Shown one piece after another: positions 34,316 through 44,200 of a stretch of 64,000 bases of DNA. A program made the position numbers and the translations under genes. How positions within the stretch are numbered: the stretch's first letter is position 1; each line of letters starts with the position of its first letter. The stretch spans positions 124,001 through 188,000 of the forward strand of contig NZ_JALKBC010000005.1 of NCBI RefSeq assembly GCF_023015865.1, read 5' to 3'. The stretch is from Arenibacter sp. F26102 (GTDB lineage: Bacteria; Bacteroidota; Bacteroidia; Flavobacteriales; Flavobacteriaceae). The notes beneath the pieces were generated by a model. The model had not been told where the DNA came from. It worked only from the letters and a program-made list of their open reading frames with translations, and ran no database searches.

Positions 34316-36706
34316 TTAATTCCGCAACGGCTTTCCTGTCTTCAGCATGTGTTGTATCCTCTCCAACGTTTTCCTTTCTGTACATAGGGACAGGAATGCT
34401 TCCCTTTCTAGATCCAATAGATATTGTTCCGTAACTAGCGTTGGCTCCGACAAGTCGCCCCCAGCCATTACATAGGCCAATTTGTTGGCAATCTTGTGGT
34501 CATGTTCGCTTATATAATTACTGTCTTCCATGGCATCCGTGCCTACCAAAAACATTCCTAGAGCTTGTTTTCCCAAAACCTTAACGTCCTTACGTTTTGG
34601 GGGTTGGGTATAGCCTTGTTCTGCCATTAGTTTGGCGTAACCTTTAGCGGTTGCAATTTGTCTATCCTTGTTTACGACTACTATATCCTTTCCCTTTTCA
34701 AGTACTCCCATATCAAAGGCCTCGTAAGCGGAGGTTGATACTTTCGCCATTCCAATGGTCAAGAAATATTCTTGAAGGACATTAAGCTCCACATCATTTT
34801 TTCTAAAGGTATCCGAAGCTCTTAAGGTCATTTCTTTGGAACCACCACCACCTGGTATTACCCCAACACCAAATTCTACCAGTCCCATATAGGTTTCTGC
34901 CGCTGCAACCACCATATCAGCGTGCAAGGACAATTCGCAACCCCCGCCCAAAGCCATTCCGTGTGGGGCAGAAATTGTAGGTATTGCTGAATACCGCATA
35001 CGCATCATGGTATCTTGGAACATCTTAATGGCCATGTTAAGCTCATCGTATTCCTGTTCCACGGCCATCATAAAAATCATTCCAATATTGGCTCCAACAG
35101 AGAAGTTAGGGGCTTGGTTGCCTACTACAAGACCTTGAAAATCCTTTTCTGCCAAATCAATGGCCTTGTTTAAGCCGGCCAAAACATCTCCTCCGATGGT
35201 GTTCATTTTGGATTGAAATTCCACATTCAATATACCGTCACCTAAATCTTCTACTACAACACCTGAGTTTTTCCATACCTCATTGGATTTTCTAATATTA
35301 TCCAATATGATAAAGGAATCTTGACCTGGTATTTTTTTCATGGCCTTTTTGGGGATATCATAGTAGTATGATGCGCCGTCTTTAATAGTATAGAAGGTTT
35401 TATTGCCAGTGGCAAGCATCTCGGTGACCCATGGGGAAGGCGTAAAGCCTTCAGCATTCATCATTTCAATTCCCTTTTCAACGCCTATTGCATCCCAAAT
35501 TTGAAACGGACCATGCCCCCAGGCAAAACCAGCTTTCATGGCGTCATCTATCTTATATAACTCTCCGGTTATTTCTGGAATCCTATTGGAGGCATATTCA
35601 AATAATGAAGAAAAACTCTTTCTGTAGAAAGCACCGGCCTTATCCTTACCAGTTACCAATACCTTAAAGCGATCAATTACATTTTCTATGGATTTGGTAA
35701 GTTCAAGGGTGGCAAAACTAGCCTTTTTACTAGGTCGGTATTCCATTGTATTTAAGTCCAACGCCAATATTTCCCTACCTTCTTTTTTATAAAATCCTTG
35801 GCCGGTCTTACTTCCGAACCATTTGTTTTCCATCATTTTTCCGATAAAATCGGGAAGTATAAATTGCTCCCTTCTTTCATCGTCCTTACAGTTTTCGGCA
35901 ATACCATTGGCTACATGAACCAGAGTGTCCAAACCTACGACATCAACTGTTCGGAAGGTGGCCGATTTTGGTCTGCCTATTACCGGTCCGGAAAGTTTGT
36001 CTATTTCTTCTACGGTTAGGTCCAATTCCTTTACGGCATGGAACAAACTCATAATACTGAAAGTACCTATTCTATTGCCAATAAATGCTGGAGTATCTTT
36101 GGCAATCACCGAGGTCTTGCCCAGAAATTGTTCTCCATAACTATTTAAAAAGTCCAACACTTCTGGAGAAGTTTTTGGTCCAGGGATTATTTCGAATAGT
36201 TTTAAATATCTAGCAGGGTTAAAAAAGTGGGTTCCACAGAAATGTTTTTGGAAATCCTCGCTTCTTCCCTCACTCATAAAATTTATGGGAATACCCGATG
36301 TGTTGGAAGTAATTAAAGTACCTGGTTTTCTGTGCTTATCCAGATTTTCGAAAACTATTTTCTTTATATCCAAACGCTCTACGACCACCTCAATGATCCA
36401 ATCTACCTGTCCTACTTTGGCAATATCGTCCTCAAGATTCCCTGTTAATATTCTTTGGGCAAATTTTTGATGGTAAATAGGGGAGGGCTTGGATTTTAGG
36501 GCAGTGGCCAATGATTCGTTCACCAACCTATTTCTGACCACTTTATCCTTTAGTGTAAGTCCTTTTGCCTTTTCCTTGTCGTTAAGTTCCTTAGGGACAA
36601 TGTCCAAAAGCAATACTTCCACCCCAATATTGGCAAAATGACAGGCAATACCACTTCCCATTATACCTGAACCAATAACTGCTACTTTTTTAATGTGTTT
36701 GTTCAT
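34316..36706 (-). CDS. fadB: 3-hydroxyacyl-CoA dehydrogenase/enoyl-CoA hydratase fusion
   Basis: 796 aa from ATG 36706 (a TTG one codon upstream is possible but less likely). The N-terminal NAD-binding dehydrogenase has VAVIGSGIMGSGIACHFA, HFFNPARYLKLFEIIPG and a helical C-domain (RIGTFSIM, KTGQGFY). The C-terminal crotonase domain, from about residue 490, has VGANIGMIF and GMALGGGCELSLHADMVVA plus GVGVIPGGGG. The order HADH-then-hydratase is reversed relative to E. coli FadB. It catalyses hydration and the second oxidation of beta-oxidation. It starts 30 bp after marR. Confidence 0.95.
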   Translation of the reverse strand: MNKHIKKVAVIGSGIMGSGIACHFANIGVEVLLLDIVPKELNDKEKAKGLTLKDKVVRNRLVNESLATALKSKPSPIYHQKFAQRILTGNLEDDIAKVGQVDWIIEVVVERLDIKKIVFENLDKHRKPGTLITSNTSGIPINFMSEGRSEDFQKHFCGTHFFNPARYLKLFEIIPGPKTSPEVLDFLNSYGEQFLGKTSVIAKDTPAFIGNRIGTFSIMSLFHAVKELDLTVEEIDKLSGPVIGRPKSATFRTVDVVGLDTLVHVANGIAENCKDDERREQFILPDFIGKMMENKWFGSKTGQGFYKKEGREILALDLNTMEYRPSKKASFATLELTKSIENVIDRFKVLVTGKDKAGAFYRKSFSSLFEYASNRIPEITGELYKIDDAMKAGFAWGHGPFQIWDAIGVEKGIEMMNAEGFTPSPWVTEMLATGNKTFYTIKDGASYYYDIPKKAMKKIPGQDSFIILDNIRKSNEVWKNSGVVVEDLGDGILNVEFQSKMNTIGGDVLAGLNKAIDLAEKDFQGLVVGNQAPNFSVGANIGMIFMMAVEQEYDELNMAIKMFQDTMMRMRYSAIPTISAPHGMALGGGCELSLHADMVVAAAETYMGLVEFGVGVIPGGGGSKEMTLRASDTFRKNDVELNVLQEYFLTIGMAKVSTSAYEAFDMGVLEKGKDIVVVNKDRQIATAKGYAKLMAEQGYTQPPKRKDVKVLGKQALGMFLVGTDAMEDSNYISEHDHKIANKLAYVMAGGDLSEPTLVTEQYLLDLEREAFLSLCTERKTLERIQHMLKTGKPLRN

Positions 36707-36736
36707 CAATAAAAACGTGTTAATTAGGTTTTAATA

Positions 36737-37171
36737 TTATGTGTAAATTTTCTTTTCAGCTATTAATTTGTTGATGACCTCAGCTACCTCAAAAAAGGTG
36801 TTCAATTTTTCCATGGGTACATGATTTCTCACCACTTCATTAAAACGAAGTACAACCTCCTTTGAGTCCTTTCTCTTTTCCAAACCAAAAGCTGTGAGAT
36901 GGATTAATACACCCCTGCCATCATTTGGGTTGGGTCTACGTTCTATTAGGCCCTTTTCCTCCATACTTTTTAATATACGGGAAAGACTTGTTGCTTCCAT
37001 ACCCATTTTTGGGCCTAGGGCCGTTGATGGTGTACCGGTTTTGGGGTCTATGCTCAATAAGGTAAACCCTACGGCCATGGTGCTTTCAAATTTTTTAGCT
37101 TCTTCATTATACATCTTTGTCACCGCCTGCCATGTAGCCCGGAGCGTATAATCTATCGTTAAGTCTTTCAT
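36737..37171 (-). CDS. MarR-family transcriptional regulator of the fad operon
   Basis: 144 aa from ATG 37171 (MKDLTIDYTLRATWQ); an in-frame ATG at 37216 would place the promoter box inside the gene. The winged helix-turn-helix has the block KMGMEATSLSRILKSMEEKGLIERRPNPNDGRG, with the wing DGRG. It is the first gene of the operon with fadB, the S23 gene, fadA and acyl-CoA dehydrogenase. A 38-bp palindrome overlaps its promoter, so autorepression relieved by an acyl-CoA-type ligand is a reasonable inference. Confidence 0.93.
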   Translation of the reverse strand: MKDLTIDYTLRATWQAVTKMYNEEAKKFESTMAVGFTLLSIDPKTGTPSTALGPKMGMEATSLSRILKSMEEKGLIERRPNPNDGRGVLIHLTAFGLEKRKDSKEVVLRFNEVVRNHVPMEKLNTFFEVAEVINKLIAEKKIYT

Positions 37172-37190
37172 GTTGAGTTGTTGGTTCTTC

Positions 37191-37198
37191 CAAAGATA
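37191..37198 (-). promoter_or_regulatory. Promoter -7 box of the marR-fad operon
   Basis: TATCTTTG on the minus strand (TAnnTTTG), 20 bp upstream of the marR ATG at 37171. Its upstream two bases are inside the 38-bp palindrome, so a bound regulator would cover the promoter. Confidence 0.65.
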
Positions 37199-37234
37199 TG
37201 AAAATATATTATGCATGCATAATATGTTTTCATA
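37197..37234. promoter_or_regulatory. 38-bp palindromic operator upstream of marR
   Basis: The centre ATATTATGCATGCATAATAT (37206-37225) is a perfect 20-bp palindrome. After one mismatched pair it continues with TATGAAAA on the left and TTTTCATA on the right, so 18 of 19 pairs match over 38 bp. It lies between fadD and marR and overlaps the marR -7 box. MarR dimers commonly bind such palindromes in their own promoters. Confidence 0.75.
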
Positions 37235-37308
37235 AAAATATGTGGTTTGGAAATAAAAACAGACCCAAATTAAAGAAGCTGTTGATAAATCAGAATATAG
37301 AAATCCTA

Positions 37309-39081
37309 TTAATGTTCGTAGATGTCATTATATAGGTCGATATATTTTTCCTTGACAATTTTACGTTTTAATTTCATAGTAGGGGTAAGGTGGCCTTCTT
37401 CTATACTCCAGATATCCGGTGTAAGTCTAAATTGTTTTACCTTTTCCCATTTGGCAAAACTTTCATTGGCAGATTCCACTTCTTCCTGGAATCTGGCAAT
37501 TACTTTTTCGTTTTTAACCATTTTTTGGTTATCACCTAATTCCACATTATGAATTTTCGCCCAGTTGCGCACAAATTCGAAATCGGGCTGAATAAGGGCT
37601 GCGGGCATTTTTTCCCCTTCACCAACGACCATTATTTGTTCTATAAATCTCGATTGCTTAAATCTGTTCTCCAATAACTGTGGGGCAACGTATTTACCTC
37701 CCGAAGTTTTAAACATTTCTTTCTTCCTGTCCGTAATCTTGAGAAATCCATCCGCATCAATCTCGCCTATATCTCCGGTATGAAAGTATCCATCCTTAAT
37801 GACCTCGGCTGTTTTTTCGGCATCCTTGTAATAACCTAACATTACTTGTGGACCTTTAACACATATCTCGCCATCTTCTGCGATTTTCACTTCGGTATGT
37901 TCCAAAAGTTTTCCAACGGTGCCAATTCTAAATCCACCATTCCTCATATCGTTAACCGAAACTACGGGAGAGGTTTCCGTAAGGCCATAGCCCTCCATAA
38001 CCCCAAATTCAGCAGCATTGAAAATTCGTGCCAAGCGAGGCTGCAACGCAGCACTACCCGAAGCTATTAATGAAAGATTTCCTCCCAGACCTGCCTTCCA
38101 CTTACTGAAAATTAATTTTCTGGCAAGGGTTAATTTCTTTTCGTACCACCAACCATTTTGTCCATAAGGTTCGTATTGTAGACCCACTTCAACGGCCCAG
38201 AAAAATAATTTCTTTTTTATACCGGTAAGTTCTGTACCCTTCGCGATGATTTTGTCGTAAACTTTTTCCAATAATCTAGGTACCGCAGTCATAACATGGG
38301 GTGAACACTCTTTTAGATTATCACTTATTTTATCCATGGACTCGGCAAAATAGATCGTGACGCCGGCGTATTGATACAAATACATCATCATCCTTTCGTA
38401 AATATGACATACAGGTAAAAAGCTTAAGCAGGTAGTATTCCCATAATCTATTGGTAGACGTTTGGAACTAGCAATGGAATTACTCACCACGTTGTTATGG
38501 GTTAGCATAACACCTTTTGGTCTGCCAGTAGTTCCTGAAGTATATATCAAAGTAGCCAAGTCATGCGGTTTTACCATGTCCTTTAGCTTTTCAACCTCCT
38601 TTTGATTGGAGGTATCGGCGCCCAACTCCAGCATTTCACTCCAATTTTTACAATTTCCGAGAACATCAAAAGAGTATACATCTTTTAAATGCGGTGTATT
38701 TGCCTTTACCGCATTAACCTTGTTAAAAACTTCCTCACAGGAAACAAAGACATATTTGGCTTCTGAATGGTTTAGGACATATTCATAATCTTCTTCCGAT
38801 ATGGTAGGGTAAATAGGAACGTTTTGTGCTCCTAATTGCAGAATTCCTATGTCCATAATATTCCATTCCGTTCTGTTGGCCATAGAAATTAGGGCAATTT
38901 TATCGTTGGGTTTTACACCAAGTCGCAACAAAGCCCTACTTATGGCATTTGCCTTGTCTATATATTCTTGGGTGGATGTTGCTATCCATTCTCCATTATA
39001 CTTAGTGACCAGTGATATTTTTAAATTGAATTTCTTTAATTGGTAATAAGGAAAATCAAAAAGGCGGGTGATTTCTTGCAT
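37309..39081 (-). CDS. fadD: Long-chain fatty-acid--CoA ligase (AMP-forming)
   Basis: 590-aa acyl-CoA synthetase. P-loop TLIYTSGTTGRPKGVMLTHNN, A5-type motif GYGLTETSP, GYFHTGDIGEID and KITDRKKEMFKTSGGKYVAP. It activates fatty acids for the beta-oxidation enzymes encoded just downstream. Its closest relatives by layout are the long-chain FAA1/FadD15-like ligases. No membrane segment. It is on the same strand as marR but separated by the operator region, so it has its own promoter in the 447-bp gap upstream. Confidence 0.95.
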   Translation of the reverse strand: MQEITRLFDFPYYQLKKFNLKISLVTKYNGEWIATSTQEYIDKANAISRALLRLGVKPNDKIALISMANRTEWNIMDIGILQLGAQNVPIYPTISEEDYEYVLNHSEAKYVFVSCEEVFNKVNAVKANTPHLKDVYSFDVLGNCKNWSEMLELGADTSNQKEVEKLKDMVKPHDLATLIYTSGTTGRPKGVMLTHNNVVSNSIASSKRLPIDYGNTTCLSFLPVCHIYERMMMYLYQYAGVTIYFAESMDKISDNLKECSPHVMTAVPRLLEKVYDKIIAKGTELTGIKKKLFFWAVEVGLQYEPYGQNGWWYEKKLTLARKLIFSKWKAGLGGNLSLIASGSAALQPRLARIFNAAEFGVMEGYGLTETSPVVSVNDMRNGGFRIGTVGKLLEHTEVKIAEDGEICVKGPQVMLGYYKDAEKTAEVIKDGYFHTGDIGEIDADGFLKITDRKKEMFKTSGGKYVAPQLLENRFKQSRFIEQIMVVGEGEKMPAALIQPDFEFVRNWAKIHNVELGDNQKMVKNEKVIARFQEEVESANESFAKWEKVKQFRLTPDIWSIEEGHLTPTMKLKRKIVKEKYIDLYNDIYEH

Positions 39082-39528
39082 ATTTATTTGCTGTTCGTAA
39101 TCGCAAATTAAGAAAAGGGAACGGTATTATAAAATGACATTCGTATAAAAAATGTAAAATAATTATTGAGTCCGCATTTTATGTGCTAATATAGGTAGGG
39201 GTGTGGCAATGTTTGCATGCTTATAATCCAAATGTTTTAAGATAGAATTATTTATAATTTTCAATCAATTTTACACCAATCGGTAATTTTTGATAATAAT
39301 GGAGACTTATTCAAGTATACGTGGGTTGAAATATTTCTGAGGTAAAATAATGTTGTTTATATTATTTCCGAGGTTACTTAGCTAAGATTTATAGGACGGA
39401 AATTACAAAATGATTAAGTTCAGTCCTTGATACAATATTGGAAGCCCTGCGTTTCGGCTTTTTTGAAGGTAGGCAGAATGCTTAAATGTGTATTACATTA
39501 AATTTTTAATAACAAATAAACTAATTCA
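39082..39528. other. 447-bp gap between divergent fadD and the GHL10-like gene
   Basis: No gene is visible. It should hold promoters for both neighbours, but no exact TAnnTTTG box is well placed. CTTAGCTAAG around 39380 is a 10-bp palindrome. AAGCC/GGCTT (39442-39460) followed by six T looks like a weak plus-strand hairpin. Confidence 0.4.
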
Positions 39529-40638
39529 ATGAAAAAGCTTTTTGTAACGGCGGTAGTTATTTTTACTATGATTTCCTGTGCCGAAAAAACTAAAATTCCT
39601 GTATATGCATGGACGGGTGGACCTGGCGAGGCCACTGATCAGGAACTTATGGCAACCTTTAAGAACTATAAAGAGAAAGGGATTGATGGACTTATGTACA
39701 ACGGCGGACATAATCCGGAAACTTATAAACGGGTAGGTAAATTGGTAAAAGATGCTGGAATGGAATTCCACACTTGGGTACCGACCATGGTGCAAGGGGA
39801 AAATCCAAAATTACCCAAGGATCTTTATGCCATAAATAGGAATGGAGATTCAGCTTTTGATAAACCAGCCTATGTATCCTATTATAATTTTCTGTGCCCC
39901 AATAAGGAGGGTTCTTTTAACTTTTTGTCCGAATTATATGGAAACATTGCCACCGTGGAAGAAGTTGATGGAATACATTTGGATTATATCCGTTTTCCGG
40001 ATGTTATTTTGGCAGAAGGACTTTGGGATAAATATGGACTGGTAATGAACGAGGAATATCCCATAGCCGATTACTGCTACTGTGATAAATGTGTAGGGGA
40101 TTTTAAGGAAAAATCCGGAATAGATATAAAGGAGGTTGAAGACCCTTCCCAGGTTCAGGAATGGAAGCAATTTAGATATGATTTAATAACTAATATCGTA
40201 AATCGTTTGGCCAAGGTTGTCCATGAAAAAGGTAAAAAGATAAATGCTGCGGTTTTTCCAGGTCCTAGCAATGCTATGAAAATGGTGAGACAGGAATGGA
40301 ACAAATGGAATTTGGACGCTTTCTATCCCATGAATTATAACGATTTCTATTTAGAGAGTCCTGAATGGGTGGGGGAAATAACCAAGGAAGAGGTAGCATC
40401 CGTTAAGGGAGAAAAGCCTATTTACAGTGGACTTTTTATATGTCCGAACCCTGAGAATAAAACAAAGGAAAATGACCCTGAAAATCACGGGTTGTTACCG
40501 TCCGAAATTGAGACCGCAATTAGAACATCAATGGAGAACGGTGCCGCAGGGATTTGTCTTTTTACACCAGAAAGAATGAAGCCCGAACATTGGGAAGCTT
40601 TTGATAAGGCTATTCATGCGGATTATTCCAAAAAATAA
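39529..40638 (+). CDS. Lipoprotein glycoside-hydrolase-like protein (GHL10-type TIM barrel)
   Basis: 369 aa. The signal peptide with lipobox VIFTMISC (Cys17) predicts an outer-membrane or surface lipoprotein. The TIM-barrel-like domain has GIDGLMYNGG, EFHTWVPTM, the family block VDGIHLDYIRFPD, YCDKCVGDF, and DAFYPMNYNDF. This matches the GHL10 group of glycosyl-hydrolase-like proteins, whose substrates are mostly unknown. It stands alone with a long hairpin after it; no SusC/SusD pair is near, so it is not part of an evident polysaccharide locus. Confidence 0.85.
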   Translation: MKKLFVTAVVIFTMISCAEKTKIPVYAWTGGPGEATDQELMATFKNYKEKGIDGLMYNGGHNPETYKRVGKLVKDAGMEFHTWVPTMVQGENPKLPKDLYAINRNGDSAFDKPAYVSYYNFLCPNKEGSFNFLSELYGNIATVEEVDGIHLDYIRFPDVILAEGLWDKYGLVMNEEYPIADYCYCDKCVGDFKEKSGIDIKEVEDPSQVQEWKQFRYDLITNIVNRLAKVVHEKGKKINAAVFPGPSNAMKMVRQEWNKWNLDAFYPMNYNDFYLESPEWVGEITKEEVASVKGEKPIYSGLFICPNPENKTKENDPENHGLLPSEIETAIRTSMENGAAGICLFTPERMKPEHWEAFDKAIHADYSKK

Positions 40639-40687
40639 AGAGAAGTAAGAACATCCCTTGGCGGTGTCACAAATATCTTTTAACAGT

Positions 40688-40760
40688 AAATCCCTTGGAA
40701 GGGAGTTGAGGTTAAAATTGCTCAAAAAGCAACTTTATCCAACTTCTTTCCAAGGGATTT
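40688..40760. terminator. Long hairpin terminator between convergent genes
   Basis: AAATCCCTTGGAA (40688-40700) pairs with TTCCAAGGGATTT (40748-40760), a perfect 13-bp stem. The pairing continues inward imperfectly (GGGAGTTG with CAACTTC), giving a stem of about 20 bp with a loop near 30 nt. T-rich sequence follows on the plus strand. Confidence 0.75.
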
Positions 40761-40772
40761 TTATTTGTTGAA

Positions 40773-41225
40773 TTACAGATGTAGTTTAAATCCTTCGTGG
40801 GTAGCTTTGAATCCTAATTTCTCATAGAATCTGATGGCGTCCGGACGTTGCTTGTTAGAGGTTAATTGCACCATGTGAACTCCTTTTTCCTTGGCTCTTT
40901 GAATAATCCATTGGAACATTAGAGTGCCAATTCCCTTGCCAGTTCGATCTTCCCGAACATGAACATTTTCTACAAGGCAACGAATACCTCCTACATAGGT
41001 AAGGTACTGGAGGAAACTCAATTGAAAGGAAGCTATAACTTCGCCTTGGAAATTAAGGATTACCATAAGCTCCTGATTTGTATCCCGATCAATTCGATCA
41101 AACGCGCTATAATATTCCTTTGGGAGCGGGTCCTGATACTTCTCACGGAGACTACCCAAGGCATCATTGGCAATCATTGCTATTATTGCCGGCAGGTCTT
41201 CCTTGGTTGCTCTCCTAAAGTTCAT
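40773..41225 (-). CDS. GNAT-family N-acetyltransferase
   Basis: 150 aa. The acetyl-CoA-binding motif A is VHVREDRTGKGIGTLMFQWI (Q/RxxGxG/A), followed by QLTSNKQRPDAIRFYEKLGF. The acceptor is unknown. The start is 2 bp from the purL stop, so it is transcribed behind purL. Confidence 0.92.
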   Translation of the reverse strand: MNFRRATKEDLPAIIAMIANDALGSLREKYQDPLPKEYYSAFDRIDRDTNQELMVILNFQGEVIASFQLSFLQYLTYVGGIRCLVENVHVREDRTGKGIGTLMFQWIIQRAKEKGVHMVQLTSNKQRPDAIRFYEKLGFKATHEGFKLHL

Positions 41226-41227
41226 GA

Positions 41228-44200
41228 TTATCCGTTATTCACTTCCAGCCATTTCCTGGCATTTACAAATGCCTCCAGCCAAGGTGAAACCTCATCTTTT
41301 CTTCCTGCCGGATAATGAGCCCAATTCCATTGGAAAATAGAGCGTTCTATATGCGGCATTGTTACCAAATGGCGGCCGGTGGTATCACATAACATTGCGG
41401 TATTGAAATCGCTGCCATTAGGATTGGCTGGATAGCCTTCATAGCCATAACTTGCCACAATATTGTAATTACCCTTGGAAAGGGGTAATTTAAACTTCCC
41501 TTCACCATGGGATATCCACACCCCTAAATTAGCTCCTTCCAAACTTGAAAGCATTATGGAATTGTTCTTTTGAATAGCCACTGAGGTAAATCCACTTTCG
41601 TGTTTATGGGAATCATTATAGGTCATTTTTCCATGTTCCTGATGCTCAGGATTGATCAATTCCAGTTCCATGAACAACTGGCAACCGTTACAAATACCAA
41701 TGGAAAGGGTATCAGGTCTAGCAAAGAAATTCTTTAGGGCGGTATTCGCTTTTTCGTTGTATTTAAAGGCACCTGCCCAACCTTTGGCACTGCCCAGAAC
41801 GTCCGAGTTGGAGAAACCACCAACAGCTCCTATAAATTGTATATCCTCCAAGGTCTCCCTTCCGGAAATCAAGTCGGTCATATGTACATCCTTAACATCA
41901 AAACCTGCAAGGAACATGGCATTGGCCATTTCGCGCTCCGAATTGCTGCCTTTTTCACGTAGAATTGCCGCTTTTGGACGTGACGTTGCCTTAGTTGGCA
42001 TCTTGCCATCAAAGTGTGCAGGGAATGTGTAAGTTAAGGGTTGGTTTTTATAATTACTGTATCTTTCTTGGGCCAAGTTGTTGGCAGTTTGTCTGTTATC
42101 AAGAAGGTAGGAGGTTTTAAACCAGGTATCTCTTAGGGAATTAACGTTCAATCCCATTTCCATTCCTTGATTTTTAATGTTCAAGGTAGCTGCTGGGCTT
42201 ACCGATCCAATTTTGTAAAAATCAATTCCGGCATCTTCCAAATCCTTTTCAACTGAACTGTCCTTGGTCTGAAAAACAATTCCAGCGTTTTCTGAAAACA
42301 ACAATTTTATGGTATCTGCTTCGCCTATCGAGGTCAGGTTCAAATTGGCACCTAAATCGAGGTCGGCAAAACAAAGTTCCAGAAGGGTTGTAATCAATCC
42401 GCCCGAGGCAACATCATGCCCGGCAAGAATCTTTCCGTTAAGGATCAAACCTTGTAGCGTATTGAAAACGGTCTTAAAATTATCCGCATCTTTAATTGTT
42501 GGAGCCTCATCACCTATAGTATTCAAAATTTGGGCAAATGAAGAGCCTCCCAGTTTATACGAATCTTTGGAAAGATTAATGTAATAGATATCCCCTCCAT
42601 TTTTTTGTAAAACTGGTTCCACTACCTTGCCGATGTCGGTACAGTTTCCTGCGGCCGAAATGATAACGGTACCCGGAGATATAACCTCTGCATCTTTATA
42701 GCGTTGTTTCATGGACAGGGAATCTTTTCCAGTTGGAACATTGATTCCCAGCGCTACCGCAAATTCAGAAATAGCCTCTACTGCATCATAAAGTCTGGCG
42801 TCTTCCCCGGGATTTTTACAGGGCCACATCCAGTTGGCGGAAAGGGAAACCGAGTCCAAACCATCTTTTAGTGGTGCCCACACAATATTGGTCAAGGCTT
42901 CGGCAATACTATTTTTGCTTCCGGCTGAAGGGTCTATTAAACCAGAAATAGGGGAGTGGCCTATAGAAGTGGCAATTCCTTCTTTTCCTTTGTAATCCAA
43001 TGCCATAACACCACAATTGTTCAAGGGCAACTGTAAAGAACCAGCGCATTGCTGTTTGGCTACCTTACCACCTACACAACGGTCCACCTTATTGGTAAGC
43101 CAGTCTTTGGAGGCTACAGCTTCCAATTGCAGGACTTGGTCCAAATAATCGTGGAAGTGTTCCAAGGAATAGGATGGAGCTGTATATTTTCTAGTTATTG
43201 TGGAATCGTTCATTACAGTTTTTGGGGAACTCCCAAACATATCGGATAGCTCCAAGTCCATTGGACTTTCTCCTGTAGTGGCGGATTTGAAGGTAAACCG
43301 TTTATCACCTGTAACATCACCTACCTCATACATCGGTGAACGTTCACGATCCGCAATTCGGTGCAGCATATCCACATCCTTTTTCCCGATTACAAGTCCC
43401 ATACGTTCTTGGGATTCGTTCCCAATCGTTTCTTTGGCCGATAGCGTAGGGTCTCCTATTGGCAGTTTATCCAAATCTATTTTTCCTCCTGTTTCTTCGA
43501 CTAGTTCTGACAGACAATTTAAATGTCCTCCCGCACCATGATCGTGTATTGATACAATAGGGTTATGATCACTTTCTACCATACCTCTAATGGCATTGGC
43601 AGCCCTCTTTTGCATCTCGGGGTTAGATCGTTGAATGGCATTGAGCTCTATTGTGGCCCCAAATTCACCAGTGTCGGCACTTGATACTGCGGCACCGCCC
43701 ATCCCAATACGATAGTTGTCACCTCCAAGGATCACAATTTTATCACCGGTTTTTGGTATGTCTTTTAACGCCTGTTCGGCTTTGCCATAACCAATACCTC
43801 CGGCCTGCATAATCACTTTATCGTAACCTAACTTTCTGCCTTGTCCATTTGCTGAAGATTCAGCTCCCTCATCATGTTCAAAAGTAAGTACTGAACCGGC
43901 AATTAAAGGTTGTCCAAATTTGTTTCCAAAATCAGAAGCTCCGTTGGATGCTTTTATTAATATATCCATAGGGGTCTGGTACAACCAGTTCCTTTCCTTC
44001 ATGCCCTTTTCCCAAGGTCTGTTTTCTTCCAATCGGGAATAGGCGGTCATATAAACTGCAGTTCCCGCCAAGGGCAAGGAACCCTTACCACCTGCCAATC
44101 GGTCCCTAATTTCACCACCAGCACCTGTTGCAGCTCCATTAAAAGGTTCTACAGTGGTTGGGAAATTATGGGTTTCCGCTTTTAAGGATATTACAGATTC

